Notes: generated by a model from the letters alone, not told the origin. A stretch of DNA of 64,000 nt from Nostoc sp. CHAB 5824 (GCF_020829665.1 NZ_JAIVFT010000009.1:189348-253347); one strand, 5' to 3'. Shown: positions 18,679 to 26,847, counted from the stretch's first letter. A program made the numbers and translations.

Positions 18679-19674
18679 TTATTGTACTGGCGCTTCAGTT
18701 TTTGTTTCAGAAGCTTCTGTTTCAGGATTTTCTGCTTCAGAAGTTTCTGTTTCAGTTTCACTAGTAAGTTGTTTGGTTCGCTTCGCCATCAATTTTATAG
18801 CAGCAACTTGGAATTCTCCGCGTGTGGGTTTTTCCATATCTGGCGGATAAGAATTAACGATCTTGCTTAGGTGGCGCTTGCCTTTGGTGTTTTCTTGGGC
18901 GATATCACCAAGGATGGTCATTTGCCGAGCTTCAGTGTCACCAGCGCATGTGAGGTATTTTTCAAGGGTGGGCGTGACACCCCGCTTGAGTGGCTGAAAT
19001 TCAGGCTTCGATGCTCGTGCCGACGCTCCTTCTCCTGACGGAGACGCTCCGCGAACATTGCTAACACTATCAGTTTTATGTTTTGGTTGAGGATTGTGTC
19101 CGTTAGCCTGTTGTTCTGGCTGTTCTGTACCCAACAACATCGCCGCTTCCCTTTGCCCTTGCTCGAAGCGAAAACGAATAACCAGTTGAGATGCCGTTTC
19201 ATGGGCAACTGCCCAACCATCATCGCTCCAGTAAAAGGGTGTGCCCAATGCTTGAAGACGCGATCGCAGTTCATCTTCTGTTTCACCAGTAATTGAGGTA
19301 ATGCGATTCCAGGGCACCACGTTGGGCATTTCTTGAGTTGGGGTTAAATCAAACTCCACTGACCTTGCTGCCGTTGCTACTGTCATAGCTTCCTCGCTTT
19401 TTTTGTGTATTTGCTCTGATTCTAATTCAGCAGCAAGTACTAGGTTACTATCAGTATCGTAAATTTCCAGCTTAGATGTGCCGAGGATGATGGCAGCTTG
19501 ATACAGTAAGCTATTGGATTGGGCGATCGCAATTTGGGGGTCAGCGCCTTGGAGAATGAGGCATCTGTCGTTGATTACGATATTCAAATCGGTAATTACA
19601 AATGCCCTAAAACGCGCAAGTTTCATCTGCTGTAGGCGTTCGGCATCTTGGAGATTGTATTCAGTAAGCATCAT
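18679..19674 (-). CDS. Hypothetical element protein with Glu/Thr-rich tail
   Basis: About 331 residues. No family recognised. The N-terminal half (AERLQQMKLARFRAFVITDLNIVINDRCLILQG..) looks globular. A segment WNRITSITGETEDELRSRLQALGTPFYWSDDGWAVAH is followed by a low-complexity region, and the end is TSETETETSEAENPETEASE. The piece around VRGASPSGEGASARAS (19022-19070) is a dispersed DNA repeat inserted in frame. I prefer the ATG at 19674 (MMLTEYNLQ). An upstream TTG at 19740 would translate the 27-bp palindrome. Confidence 0.6.
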   Translation of the reverse strand: MMLTEYNLQDAERLQQMKLARFRAFVITDLNIVINDRCLILQGADPQIAIAQSNSLLYQAAIILGTSKLEIYDTDSNLVLAAELESEQIHKKSEEAMTVATAARSVEFDLTPTQEMPNVVPWNRITSITGETEDELRSRLQALGTPFYWSDDGWAVAHETASQLVIRFRFEQGQREAAMLLGTEQPEQQANGHNPQPKHKTDSVSNVRGASPSGEGASARASKPEFQPLKRGVTPTLEKYLTCAGDTEARQMTILGDIAQENTKGKRHLSKIVNSYPPDMEKPTRGEFQVAAIKLMAKRTKQLTSETETETSEAENPETEASETKTEAPVQ

Positions 19675-19701
19675 GAGGTTAGTTTTCCCCAGTTCAGCGA
19701 T

Positions 19702-19728
19702 GCTATCTGGCGGATTCCGCCAGATAGC
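19702..19728. repeat. Element palindrome, copy 1
   Basis: A 27-bp near-perfect palindrome with half-site GCTATCTGGCGGA around a central A/T, lying between the two minus-strand genes. It is the longest of six copies; the others are at 21191, 30124, 32654, 40323 and 50684. Confidence 0.95.
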
Positions 19729-19736
19729 AAGTCTCC

Positions 19737-19970
19737 TCAAGAAGCTTCCTTTTTCGCCTTCCTAATCGCTGTTGCCGCCTCTTCAATGTGATGAACGGCT
19801 TGCTGCCATTCTGTTTGTGTCTCAACATAATTCGCCAAGCCATCTAGTAGTTCTTCCAATGTGAACCCTTGTTTTTCAAAAATGGGCATAACTTGAGATA
19901 TCAGGTCTGTCAAGAAGTTCAGCCTGTACTCTCCGAGTAGTAAGTCAAAAGCTTTTAGCGATTCTTTCAT
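19737..19970 (-). CDS. Small hypothetical protein, paralogue of 30154-30387
   Basis: A 77-residue helical protein (YRLNFLTDLISQVMPIFEKQ, GFTLEELLDGLANYVETQTE, WQQAVHHIEEAATAIRKAKK). About three quarters of the residues match the 77-residue product encoded at 30154-30387. The ATG at 19970 has GGAAG upstream. In both places an element palindrome follows the stop within 10 bp. The role is unknown; the gene-plus-palindrome arrangement suggests a duplicated cassette. Confidence 0.75.
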   Translation of the reverse strand: MKESLKAFDLLLGEYRLNFLTDLISQVMPIFEKQGFTLEELLDGLANYVETQTEWQQAVHHIEEAATAIRKAKKEAS

Positions 19971-20594
19971 TTAGCACTTCCTTTCGTGGACAAAAGCCGC
20001 GCTACAACTTCGGACTATGCTGAATTCAGTAGCCAAGAGTATCTCCAAACCGGGGCTTTACCTGGCAAGCAGCCTTGAGCTATACCCAGTCGGTACTTGT
20101 TTCTCTTGCTTATATTTAGGTGAAGCGAATAGCAAGTGTCTGTCAACAAATGCGATCGCAATTGAGCATGAGAACTGAAGGTTGAGGGAAGATGATATTT
20201 GAAGTTGTCCTCTGGGGTAGCTATGTCCTACGGACTGCTAAAAAGAGGTCAGCAAATGCTCATCTTGACTCCCTCGCGCTTCAGTCTTGCAAACAGCAAG
20301 TGTCGTCAGCAAATGTTGCTTGCAATTGGTGCGATAACGTCTTTTAGCCGGGATTATCGCTTTTTTAGGCAGCAAACATTGGACAAAGGTAAGTCTTTGT
20401 CTTTGTCTGCTGAGTGGGGCGATCGCGTTTGGGCAAGAAAGGCGATCGCTTTGTCTGTTAGTATATCGTCATGCACAAGTTAGTACAAGTGCTGTCATAA
20501 AATTCAAAACCCGCCTAATGAGGGGCGGGTTTTTCCTTGAAAATTGCATCAATTACTTTTTCTTTTACTTGCCTGAGAGATTCGTTTTCTTCTC
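19971..20594. other. Gene-free region with recurring GTCAGCAAATG motif
   Basis: No convincing gene. GTCAGCAAATG or close variants occur at about 20143, 20247 and 20309, with a further one at about 20965. Two HIP1 octamers and palindromic HIP1 neighbours are present near 20420-20450. An open frame at 20199-20483 has no family resemblance. The region might hold a small RNA ending at the 20506 terminator, but that is speculation. Confidence 0.4.
20506..20534 (+). terminator. Rho-independent terminator
   Basis: Stem AAAACCCGCC/GGCGGGTTTT with a short loop and a T-run on the plus strand. On the minus strand a looser T-rich tail follows, so it can also end the RHH gene at 20595. Confidence 0.8.
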
Positions 20595-20810
20595 TCAGGC
20601 GACTAATTCCCCCAGCTTTTCCTCAACTATTCGCTCAAGCCTAGTAACGCGCTGTTCGATTGGGCTGCTGTGTTGTCTTAAGCCAAGGTACTGATCAATA
20701 AATTCCATCAATATTTCAGTCGTATTTTTACCCTCTGCTTTCGCCTTATCTTTAAGCGCATCTCTTTTTTCTGGGCTGATCCGGATTGTTAATCTTGATT
20801 CTTCTGCCAT
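20595..20810 (-). CDS. Ribbon-helix-helix (CopG/Arc-type) DNA-binding protein
   Basis: 71 residues. An N-terminal strand RLTIRISPEKRDALKDKAKA leads into two helices with the turn EGKNTTEILMEFIDQYLGL, as in plasmid and phage RHH repressors. A C-terminal coiled segment (IEQRVTRLERIVEEKLGEL) probably aids oligomerisation. AGGAG precedes the ATG. Four copies of GTACTAAC upstream (20826-20921) are probable operators, suggesting self-repression. Confidence 0.8.
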   Translation of the reverse strand: MAEESRLTIRISPEKRDALKDKAKAEGKNTTEILMEFIDQYLGLRQHSSPIEQRVTRLERIVEEKLGELVA

Positions 20811-20825
20811 ATTAATTCTCCTTCC

Positions 20826-20921
20826 GTACTAACAAGATAACACGTCTAAATCTCAAAGCCACCATATAGAACGGAAAAGATGTACTAACAGACTTGACAA
20901 TAGTACTAACAAGGTACTAAC
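20826..20921. promoter_or_regulatory. GTACTAAC operator cluster between divergent genes
   Basis: GTACTAAC occurs at 20826, 20882, 20903 and 20914, all in the same orientation. TTGACA at 20894 lies inside the cluster and reads towards the SWIM gene. Direct repeats of this size are what RHH proteins usually bind, and the RHH gene at 20595 is adjacent. Confidence 0.6.
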
Positions 20922-21018
20922 GTAGAGATATCCACCAAAAAGGCGATCGCTCCAGTCTCGCAAACGTCAGCAAATCGCCCTTTTGGAACCCTAAATACGA
21001 ACATCAGGTAAAACCATA

Positions 21019-21933
21019 ATGACACACTCAATCTACACTCAACAAACGCTTCAAGAACTCAAGTTAGGTGAAATTAAAGCGATCGCCAATCAGTTAGGCG
21101 TTAATCCAGAGGGCGACAAACGGAACAAAGATATTTGGGTTAATGCGATTATTGAGCATCAATTATCCCAAGCCGTGAAAGTCGAAAAGTTATCTGGCGG
21201 AATCCGCCAGATAGACGAGCAAGATGTTGCTCAAACCGACGACTATCTCTTTCACGACGACAAGCAACCTACCAATTTACCCAAGGTTGGCGACACTCAT
21301 TTCATTGGCGGCTTCCTTCTCCGTTGCGCTCAAGTCAACGGCGAATACGCGGTCGTGTGGGACGTACTTGATGACAAAAACGCGGTGATGGGTGAAGCCA
21401 GAATGGGATGGGATTGCTTCTGGTATCACTCTATGAGCCTTGATACATTCGCAACTCCTCAAGAAGCGGTTGTTGATTTGCGTCAAGCACTTTTTGCCTT
21501 TGTTGAAGAAGATGAAGCCGTCGTATTTGAGAAGGTCGCTGATAGCAGATGGGAGGCGATGGTGAACGGTGTTTTGGTTCGCATCACTCTTGAAGGAAGC
21601 GAATACAAATCCAATCTTACTGATACTGTATTTGCTGATTATGACTTAGCTGTTATTGGGTCGTTGGTGGCTGCTGCCAGAGTTCAAGAAGAGATGTTAT
21701 TGGAGCGCACAGAACGCGCCCAAGCTATCATTGTCCTTCTACAGAACGGCAATGAATTTGTGGTAGAAAACGCTACCAATGGCAATCACTACATCGTTTG
21801 TCCCAGTCACCCAGAAATTAATCAGCGCTGCGAGTGTGCTGATTGCTTTCATAGGGGTTCAAAATGCAAGCACCAGATAGCTGTGGAAAAATTTCTTTCT
21901 GCAACACGAGAGTTGCAATTAGTTGCGGCTTGA
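21019..21933 (+). CDS. SWIM zinc-finger protein
   Basis: 304 residues. The N-terminal part (LKLGEIKAIANQLGVNPEGDKRNKDIWVNAI) resembles a SAP-type DNA-binding helix pair. The middle is a beta-rich domain of unknown type. The C-terminus has a SWIM motif, CECADC..GSKCKHQ (CxCx(n)CxH), expected to bind zinc and nucleic acid or protein. The palindrome repeat at 21191-21213 is translated as LSGGIRQ within a linker after the SAP-like part, so it was probably inserted. It is divergent from the RHH gene and likely regulated with it. Confidence 0.7.
   Translation: MTHSIYTQQTLQELKLGEIKAIANQLGVNPEGDKRNKDIWVNAIIEHQLSQAVKVEKLSGGIRQIDEQDVAQTDDYLFHDDKQPTNLPKVGDTHFIGGFLLRCAQVNGEYAVVWDVLDDKNAVMGEARMGWDCFWYHSMSLDTFATPQEAVVDLRQALFAFVEEDEAVVFEKVADSRWEAMVNGVLVRITLEGSEYKSNLTDTVFADYDLAVIGSLVAAARVQEEMLLERTERAQAIIVLLQNGNEFVVENATNGNHYIVCPSHPEINQRCECADCFHRGSKCKHQIAVEKFLSATRELQLVAA
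21191..21213. repeat. Element palindrome, copy 2 (inside a CDS)
   Basis: TATCTGGCGGA repeated in inverse around one central base. It lies within the SWIM-protein gene, keeps the frame and adds about eight codons. Confidence 0.95.
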
Positions 21934-22042
21934 TAATCAAGTTTTAGACTTCCGCTAACCGGATGACCACCTAAATTAATTATGCGATCGCCCAACTTGC
22001 CGGGAGTGCGATCGCTCCGTCCACCATAACAATTGCAGACTT

Positions 22043-22282
22043 ATGAAGTTTATCTCAAGTTTCCTCACAGTGACAATATCTATTGCTATTTCTGTGCCTG
22101 TTGTTCAAGCTTCTTCAATTCAAGACAGAGACGTGCTTTTGTCAAAGACGCAAGCATCCCTTGTGTCTTGCCAAAAAGCCTCTGTAGCTCAAGCTCCTTC
22201 GTCAGAACCTGACGATAGCGCTAGCGGTAGCGACGGAGGAGCGTCTGCCGATGTGCCACATAAAGGCGGCGGCAGGCGATAA
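22043..22282 (+). CDS. Small exported hypothetical protein
   Basis: 79 residues. A signal peptide (MKFISSFLTVTISIAISVPVVQASS) is followed by a low-complexity stretch (SEPDDSASGSDGGASADVPHKGGGRR). Part of that stretch (22206-22252) is a dispersed GC-rich repeat of the type seen in other element genes. A small hairpin follows at 22304. No function can be assigned. Confidence 0.5.
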   Translation: MKFISSFLTVTISIAISVPVVQASSIQDRDVLLSKTQASLVSCQKASVAQAPSSEPDDSASGSDGGASADVPHKGGGRR

Positions 22283-22303
22283 GTAAAATTAAGTTGTTTC
22301 TTT

Positions 22304-22321
22304 GGGGGCTATATGCCCCTT
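22304..22321 (+). terminator. Weak terminator-like hairpin
   Basis: GGGGC/GCCCC with a TATAT loop, then TTT. It lies between the small exported protein gene and the Rad52-like gene. Confidence 0.4.
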
Positions 22322-22347
22322 TACGCTTTCCCCAAGTTTTCTGAACA

Positions 22348-23298
22348 ATGATTACATCAGAAATTAAAGACGAATTACGTCGGATTCAAGCCGAACTTAA
22401 AAAACCATTTCCTGCAAATTTGCACGAAGTCCGCGAACTTCCAGGTAGTAGCAAAAAGTGGGTATTCCTTCGCTGGCAAACTATCCGAGAGCGCCTAGAC
22501 GAAATTGCGCCGGATTGGATGAGCGACTACTCAGAAATCCAATACATCGGCAACGATGCTATCTGTAGGTGTGGAATTGCAATTTTGGGGGTACGCAAGG
22601 AGGCGATCGCTTCTGTCCCGATCTCGCTGCAAAGCAAGGCTGGAAATGAGATGACCAGAGGCAGTGCAGCTGATAGGCTAGCTGCTGAAGGGCTGAAAAA
22701 TGCAGCAGAATGCTGGGGCGTGGGCAGATATTTAGACGATCAACCTTTTACCATCAGCTATCTTTGGGAGCGGATGAGCGAACTAGATGATGCAATGTGC
22801 GGACAAGTTCGGCTGTTATCTGAGCAGTACAAGCTCCGTCTAAAGGCTGCTGCTGTTGAACCTGATATCAAAAAGTCTCCTGAGCTTTTATCAAAACCAG
22901 TGAGGCATAACTTGTTGCCACAAGCATCACAGCAGCCCAAACAGCAGCAACTACCTGCCCGCAAGGAGGTAACGAAGCCCTCAGTAGTACACCCGCAAGA
23001 CTCACGAGTTAGGCAAATTCGCGAGATATTTAATTATCCGCGAGATTTGGTTGTAGAGTGGCTTCAATTCCAAGATGCCGATCGCCCAAGTCAGCTAGAG
23101 CCAAAAATTGTTAATGAACTTGTAAAAACTATCTGCCTGACTTGGGCAGCAGACAAGTTTGAGCATTCCAACCATGCTGCTAACTCTTATCAAAAGCATA
23201 TTGTTGATGCTGTTGCTAATGGTGCTGATGAAGTGGCAGCAATTCAAGGTTGGATAAATCATATAGCTAATCAAAAAGTGGAGGCGACTATTAAATGA
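22348..23298 (+). CDS. Rad52/Rad22-like single-strand annealing protein
   Basis: 316 residues. The N-terminal ~140 carry the Rad52-type core: an initial strand WVFLRWQTIRERLDEIAPDW, then CRCGIAILGV, and the hallmark helix RGSAADRLAAEGLKNAAE followed by CWGVGRYLDDQ. Proteins of this type anneal complementary single strands and are common recombinases of phages and plasmids. The C-terminal half is a variable linker plus a helical tail. The stop overlaps the ATG of the DHH gene (ATGA), so the two are translationally coupled. Confidence 0.8.
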   Translation: MITSEIKDELRRIQAELKKPFPANLHEVRELPGSSKKWVFLRWQTIRERLDEIAPDWMSDYSEIQYIGNDAICRCGIAILGVRKEAIASVPISLQSKAGNEMTRGSAADRLAAEGLKNAAECWGVGRYLDDQPFTISYLWERMSELDDAMCGQVRLLSEQYKLRLKAAAVEPDIKKSPELLSKPVRHNLLPQASQQPKQQQLPARKEVTKPSVVHPQDSRVRQIREIFNYPRDLVVEWLQFQDADRPSQLEPKIVNELVKTICLTWAADKFEHSNHAANSYQKHIVDAVANGADEVAAIQGWINHIANQKVEATIK

Positions 23299-24152
23299 GT
23301 ACCAAAATCATTTACCACAACATCAAGCCCGATTTCCCTTGCCCCGATGGACTGGCCGCCGCATGGGTGGCAGCCAAAGTTTACCCTGATGCCGAACTGA
23401 TTGGCTGGGAGTATCAATCAGAGGAATTGCCGCCAGCAGAGAAGGGCGATCGCTTAATAATTGTCGATTTCAGTTTTCGCAAAGAAATTTTGCAGCAATG
23501 GGTAAATATGGGTTGTGAAATTGTAGTTATTGACCATCACAAGTCAGCCCAAGCAATGCTCGAAGGCTTTGCAGGTGGCGTACTCCGCTTTGATATGAGC
23601 AAGTGTGGCGCAATGCTTACTTGGGAGTATTTCTTCCCCGACAAGCCCGCACCAGTATTTTTAGAATACGTACAAGACCAAGACCTTTGGGAATGGAAAC
23701 TACCGCACTCTGAGGCGGTGCGTGAAGCGTTTGCTGTGTTGTGGCGGTCGTTTGAATTGTTTGATCAAGTCGAACCCATGAGCCAACAAGATTTCCTAGA
23801 TTTTATGGTTCCGATTGGGCAGCCGCGATTGGATGAGAAGAGGAAAAAAGTGGAGGCGATCGCACTTCGTCACACCTGGATGGAATTAGCTGGCTATTCT
23901 ATCCCTGTAGTCGCTCTAGTGAGTGGAGAAGAACGCCTGCGAAGTGATGTGTGTGCGTGGCTTTATAAGGAGTATCCCAAAGCTCCATTTACTGCCTCCT
24001 ATCGCATTGAGGATGGGGTTGAGCATTGGGATTTGCGTTCTGATAAAGATGGTAATAATTTTGATGTGAGTGCTATTGCTGCACAATTTAATGGTGGCGG
24101 ACATCACAACGCCGCAGGTTTCCGTCGCCCAGTTGAAGAGGATTTTCCTTAG
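23295..24152 (+). CDS. DHH-family phosphoesterase
   Basis: 285 residues. The motif order is DHH superfamily: CPDGLAAAW (Asp18), IIVDFSF (Asp58), IVVIDHHKS (Asp80-His81-His82), an Asp in YVQDQDLW, and a C-terminal DHHA1-like GGGHHNAAGF. Relatives include oligoribonuclease NrnA, RecJ and cyclic dinucleotide phosphodiesterases; they are Mn-dependent. The length is close to NrnA. The substrate is unknown. Lying between a recombinase and a Csx3-like gene, it could clean up short oligonucleotides. Confidence 0.85.
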   Translation: MSTKIIYHNIKPDFPCPDGLAAAWVAAKVYPDAELIGWEYQSEELPPAEKGDRLIIVDFSFRKEILQQWVNMGCEIVVIDHHKSAQAMLEGFAGGVLRFDMSKCGAMLTWEYFFPDKPAPVFLEYVQDQDLWEWKLPHSEAVREAFAVLWRSFELFDQVEPMSQQDFLDFMVPIGQPRLDEKRKKVEAIALRHTWMELAGYSIPVVALVSGEERLRSDVCAWLYKEYPKAPFTASYRIEDGVEHWDLRSDKDGNNFDVSAIAAQFNGGGHHNAAGFRRPVEEDFP

Positions 24153-24200
24153 GTTTTGGGGTCTTCCAGTCGCCCGTATAATCAAATTTTGGAGAAAACT

Positions 24201-24533
24201 ATGTACAAACTCGAATTAATTCACGATAAAAACTGCCAGCGCCTCGAAGTTGGTTTTCTGCCTGACTTGGTGGCAACAAACTCCGAGCTTGTCAAATTCG
24301 TTGCTGAAAAACTCCCCCAACTTATTGAAAACGAGTCGATGCGGGGGCGATTACTCAAAATCAATGGCGCTCAGTCGATAGCGATCGCCTACCACATTGC
24401 TCATAAGGTGGCTCCTCTTTATGGGGCTGTGGCGATTTTCGATCCGAAACTGTCCGGCTACGTGGTTTCCATCGCTCACGATCCAGAATACGAGTTAGGT
24501 ATGGTGCTGAGTGATGAACCAGTAATTGTTTGA
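24201..24533 (+). CDS. Csx3-like protein (candidate cyclic-oligoadenylate ring nuclease)
   Basis: 110 residues from the ATG at 24201, which has GGAG upstream; an earlier in-frame start overlaps the intergenic gap. The second half follows the Csx3 pattern: GRLLKINGAQSIAIAYHIAHK (His65, His68), then YGAVAIFDPKLSGYVVS (Asp81). Known Csx3/Crn3 proteins degrade cA4, the second messenger of type III CRISPR systems. They are usually host-encoded, sometimes fused to an ATPase. Here the gene stands alone in a mobile element beside a DHH enzyme. A role as anti-CRISPR is inference. The ring-nuclease residues need an alignment to confirm. Confidence 0.65.
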   Translation: MYKLELIHDKNCQRLEVGFLPDLVATNSELVKFVAEKLPQLIENESMRGRLLKINGAQSIAIAYHIAHKVAPLYGAVAIFDPKLSGYVVSIAHDPEYELGMVLSDEPVIV

Positions 24534-24538
24534 GAAAG

Positions 24539-24566
24539 TTTTAGCAGGGCTTGTACCCTGCTAAAA
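24539..24566 (+). terminator. Strong hairpin terminator after the Csx3-like gene
   Basis: Perfect 11-bp stem TTTTAGCAGGG/CCCTGCTAAAA with a six-base loop, followed by TACTTTT. It ends the Rad52-DHH-Csx3 transcript or attenuates read-through into 24599. Confidence 0.8.
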
Positions 24567-24598
24567 TACTTTTAACCCTTTTAGGGAAGGAATCAACT

Positions 24599-24943
24599 AT
24601 GAATCAAGATACTTACACAAAAATTGAGAAGGCAGTACCTTTTTTGGTTAAATATTTTGAGTTGGATCAAACTGAGCAAGCTTGGATTTATCCGTATCTG
24701 GATAAATCGCTCCGAACTACAATCGGGATACTCAATCTCATCATCGACTCTTCATTAAGCTATGAAGAGATTGCTTTCGATCTAAAAATAAATACCAACA
24801 CGGTAATTCAGAAAATTAACGCTTTAGATAACGGTGGTTTTCCTCTCGAAATCAAGGCAGATAAAGCCATCTACGCTCCAAGCAGAAAGCGAAATCTAAT
24901 AAGAAGAACTGATGAATTTGCTTCAGTTGTTGGCAAGCTGTAG
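24599..24943 (+). CDS. Small HTH-like protein
   Basis: 114 residues. The segment SLSYEEIAFDLKINTNTVIQKINALDNGG reads as a helix-turn-helix of the sigma-region-4/LuxR type. The flanks are helical with no other domain. The start at 24599 is preceded by AAGG. It could be a transcription regulator of the element; not recognised as a named family. It is convergent with the minus-strand nuclease at 24971. Confidence 0.55.
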   Translation: MNQDTYTKIEKAVPFLVKYFELDQTEQAWIYPYLDKSLRTTIGILNLIIDSSLSYEEIAFDLKINTNTVIQKINALDNGGFPLEIKADKAIYAPSRKRNLIRRTDEFASVVGKL

Positions 24944-24970
24944 GGCAATTCAAGAGGCGAATTTTTAAGT

Positions 24971-25279
24971 CTATCCTTTGATAAATAAAACTTTTACGCG
25001 CTCATCTTGTTCAACCATTGAAGCGATTGTTTTCGCGCTCTTTTGCTCTTCCAAGTCATTGGGGTAGAATCCAGTGATTATAAATTTATAGTCATTTTTC
25101 AACCCGTAAAGATTTAGCTGTCCAAAGGCTTCATAAATTTTTTTGTGGGTTAATCGTTGTTTCACCTCAATAATTGTGCCACCCTGCCAATCGGTAACTA
25201 TATCGGCATAACCGCCATTAAATTTAACTTCGGTTCTTGCTTCAAAACCATATTGTTTGAAACGTTTAACTATCGCCAT
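24971..25279 (-). CDS. PD-(D/E)XK nuclease-like protein, last gene of a minus-strand module
   Basis: 102 residues from the only canonical start, ATG at 25279. The core GGYADIVTD (Asp26) and GGTIIEVKQ (Glu38, Lys40) followed by an amphipathic helix is a restriction-endonuclease or Holliday-junction-resolvase-like fold. The 40 codons upstream in the same frame, back to the TGA that ends the ATPase gene, are open and protein-like (ITSSLKLPETWKEKDLQ). So either a non-standard start (CTG just after that TGA) or an older fusion to the ATPase is possible. Confidence 0.65.
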   Translation of the reverse strand: MAIVKRFKQYGFEARTEVKFNGGYADIVTDWQGGTIIEVKQRLTHKKIYEAFGQLNLYGLKNDYKFIITGFYPNDLEEQKSAKTIASMVEQDERVKVLFIKG

Positions 25280-25399
25280 TTGTAAATCTTTTTCCTTCCA
25301 TGTTTCGGGCAGTTTTAATGATGATGTAATAACTGCCCATTGCTCTAGAATCCCTGATGGTAACGCCGACTGGGTTGGGTTATCGCAGTCGGTTTGCAG

Positions 25400-26842
25400 T
25401 CAATTGAGTTTGAATTTGTACAATAGACCTTTGTGGTTGGCTTTTTTGATAGTCTGAGCGATCGCTGTAAGTAGTTGCGGTAAGCGATCGCCCTCTCCCA
25501 TCTCTTTGATAATGAAATCCTCAAGGGTTGAGTGCTTGGTGCGTTCAAGCTTCTCAATCAAGGTTTGCTCAATCGGCAAAAGTAGGGTAGCCGTAACAGT
25601 CCGTAATGATTCTCGCTCTATAGTCGTGAGTGCATCCCCGGTGGGTTTATTGTTGTCACGGTCAATATCAGAATAATTTGGCAGTTCCGGCATTGCGCCC
25701 CACCGGGAATTACCACCGAAGAATACAGCGCGTCCCACAGGGGAAGCTTTGATAAGTTCGTTTAACCTATCTAAATCGATCGTTTCGAGGATAGGCGATC
25801 GCTTCCACTGCTTCAGTACATTAGTGTTTGTGGCGCTTACTAACGCTACTGCTGTGATTTGGCTTGTGGTGCTAAGTTTTAACCCTAATGGCTCCACATA
25901 AGGCGATTGAGCTATTAGGTGAATATTTTTTTTCTTTGCTCCACCAAGGGACGCAATGTGCAAAATCAATGTACCAATCCTAGTGTTTTTGCATTTTTGG
26001 GCAGCGTCCCCCAGCGTCGATCCTTCGTCAATTACTAATAGAGATTCTTCTTGGGTTTTTGCCCATTCGTTGTACTCATCAAGTACTTTGTCCATCCAAT
26101 CACAAATTTCTTGCGGTGGTCTACCATCACAAGTTTTGCGGCGAATAACATCGCATACCCCCTCTGTATAGCCATACTCCCCAGGTTCATTTTTGGGGTC
26201 AACGTAAAATATCCCGCGCCTCGGATTTTCTGCTTTAATCCGACGTAAAACGCAGGCTATCAACATCCCCTTGCCGCTTCCACCAATCCCAAAAGTGATG
26301 CAATTGCGAACGGGGGAGGCTAGCTCCTTGACTATATCTATTATGTGGTCGAGGACGTGAACTGATGATTGGGTAGTAACTTGAGTCTGAGGTAAAAATG
26401 AAGCGGTTTTTTTGGTTGTGGCTGGTTGCAGTAATTGGGGAGCGGATGATTCCAAAAATTCATTTGCCGCATCGCTCAATTCAAACCCATTCTCAACGGC
26501 GAACTCCAACTCAGAAAACAAAACCTCATCCCCCTGTTGCGATCGCACCTGTCTTGCATAAGCTTTAAAATCTTCATCCTCTAGAACATGGGCCACGCAA
26601 TTGTAATCCTTGATGGCTATCTGGTTGCGCCCAATACGTTTAATTTTTTCAGCACTATTGACGACAGTCCAGCAAGCAAGAACCAAGCCAGCGATTGGGT
26701 TAAAGGCAGCGGCGGCAACTCCTGCTAACACCAACCCGCCAATTACTTGAAATTGCAATCCATGTTCGGTAGTCTTTTTGAAAGCTATCTTAGTCCAGTC
26801 TTCTGGCTCTCTATCACCCCCTGCCACATCAAATCTTGACAT
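25400..26842 (-). CDS. Membrane-anchored P-loop ATPase (FtsK/TraD/HerA-like)
   Basis: 480 residues. Two hydrophobic segments lie at residues 33-62 (FQVIGGLVLAGVAAAAFNPI..VLACWTVV). Walker A is GIGGSGKG (185-192), then IFYVDPKNEPGEYGY, and Walker B LLVIDEG (268-274). A sensor-like HLIAQSP follows. This resembles DNA-translocating ATPases that couple membrane and DNA, such as conjugation coupling proteins, but no relaxase or type IV secretion gene is visible. It lies after two membrane-protein genes and before a nuclease, with gaps of a few bases. Confidence 0.7.
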   Translation of the reverse strand: MSRFDVAGGDREPEDWTKIAFKKTTEHGLQFQVIGGLVLAGVAAAAFNPIAGLVLACWTVVNSAEKIKRIGRNQIAIKDYNCVAHVLEDEDFKAYARQVRSQQGDEVLFSELEFAVENGFELSDAANEFLESSAPQLLQPATTKKTASFLPQTQVTTQSSVHVLDHIIDIVKELASPVRNCITFGIGGSGKGMLIACVLRRIKAENPRRGIFYVDPKNEPGEYGYTEGVCDVIRRKTCDGRPPQEICDWMDKVLDEYNEWAKTQEESLLVIDEGSTLGDAAQKCKNTRIGTLILHIASLGGAKKKNIHLIAQSPYVEPLGLKLSTTSQITAVALVSATNTNVLKQWKRSPILETIDLDRLNELIKASPVGRAVFFGGNSRWGAMPELPNYSDIDRDNNKPTGDALTTIERESLRTVTATLLLPIEQTLIEKLERTKHSTLEDFIIKEMGEGDRLPQLLTAIAQTIKKANHKGLLYKFKLN

Positions 26843-26847
26843 ATTAG

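Noticed and set aside
20199..20483. 94-residue plus-strand ORF
   Set aside because: No ribosome-binding site, no family resemblance, and it runs through HIP1 sites and repeated motifs.
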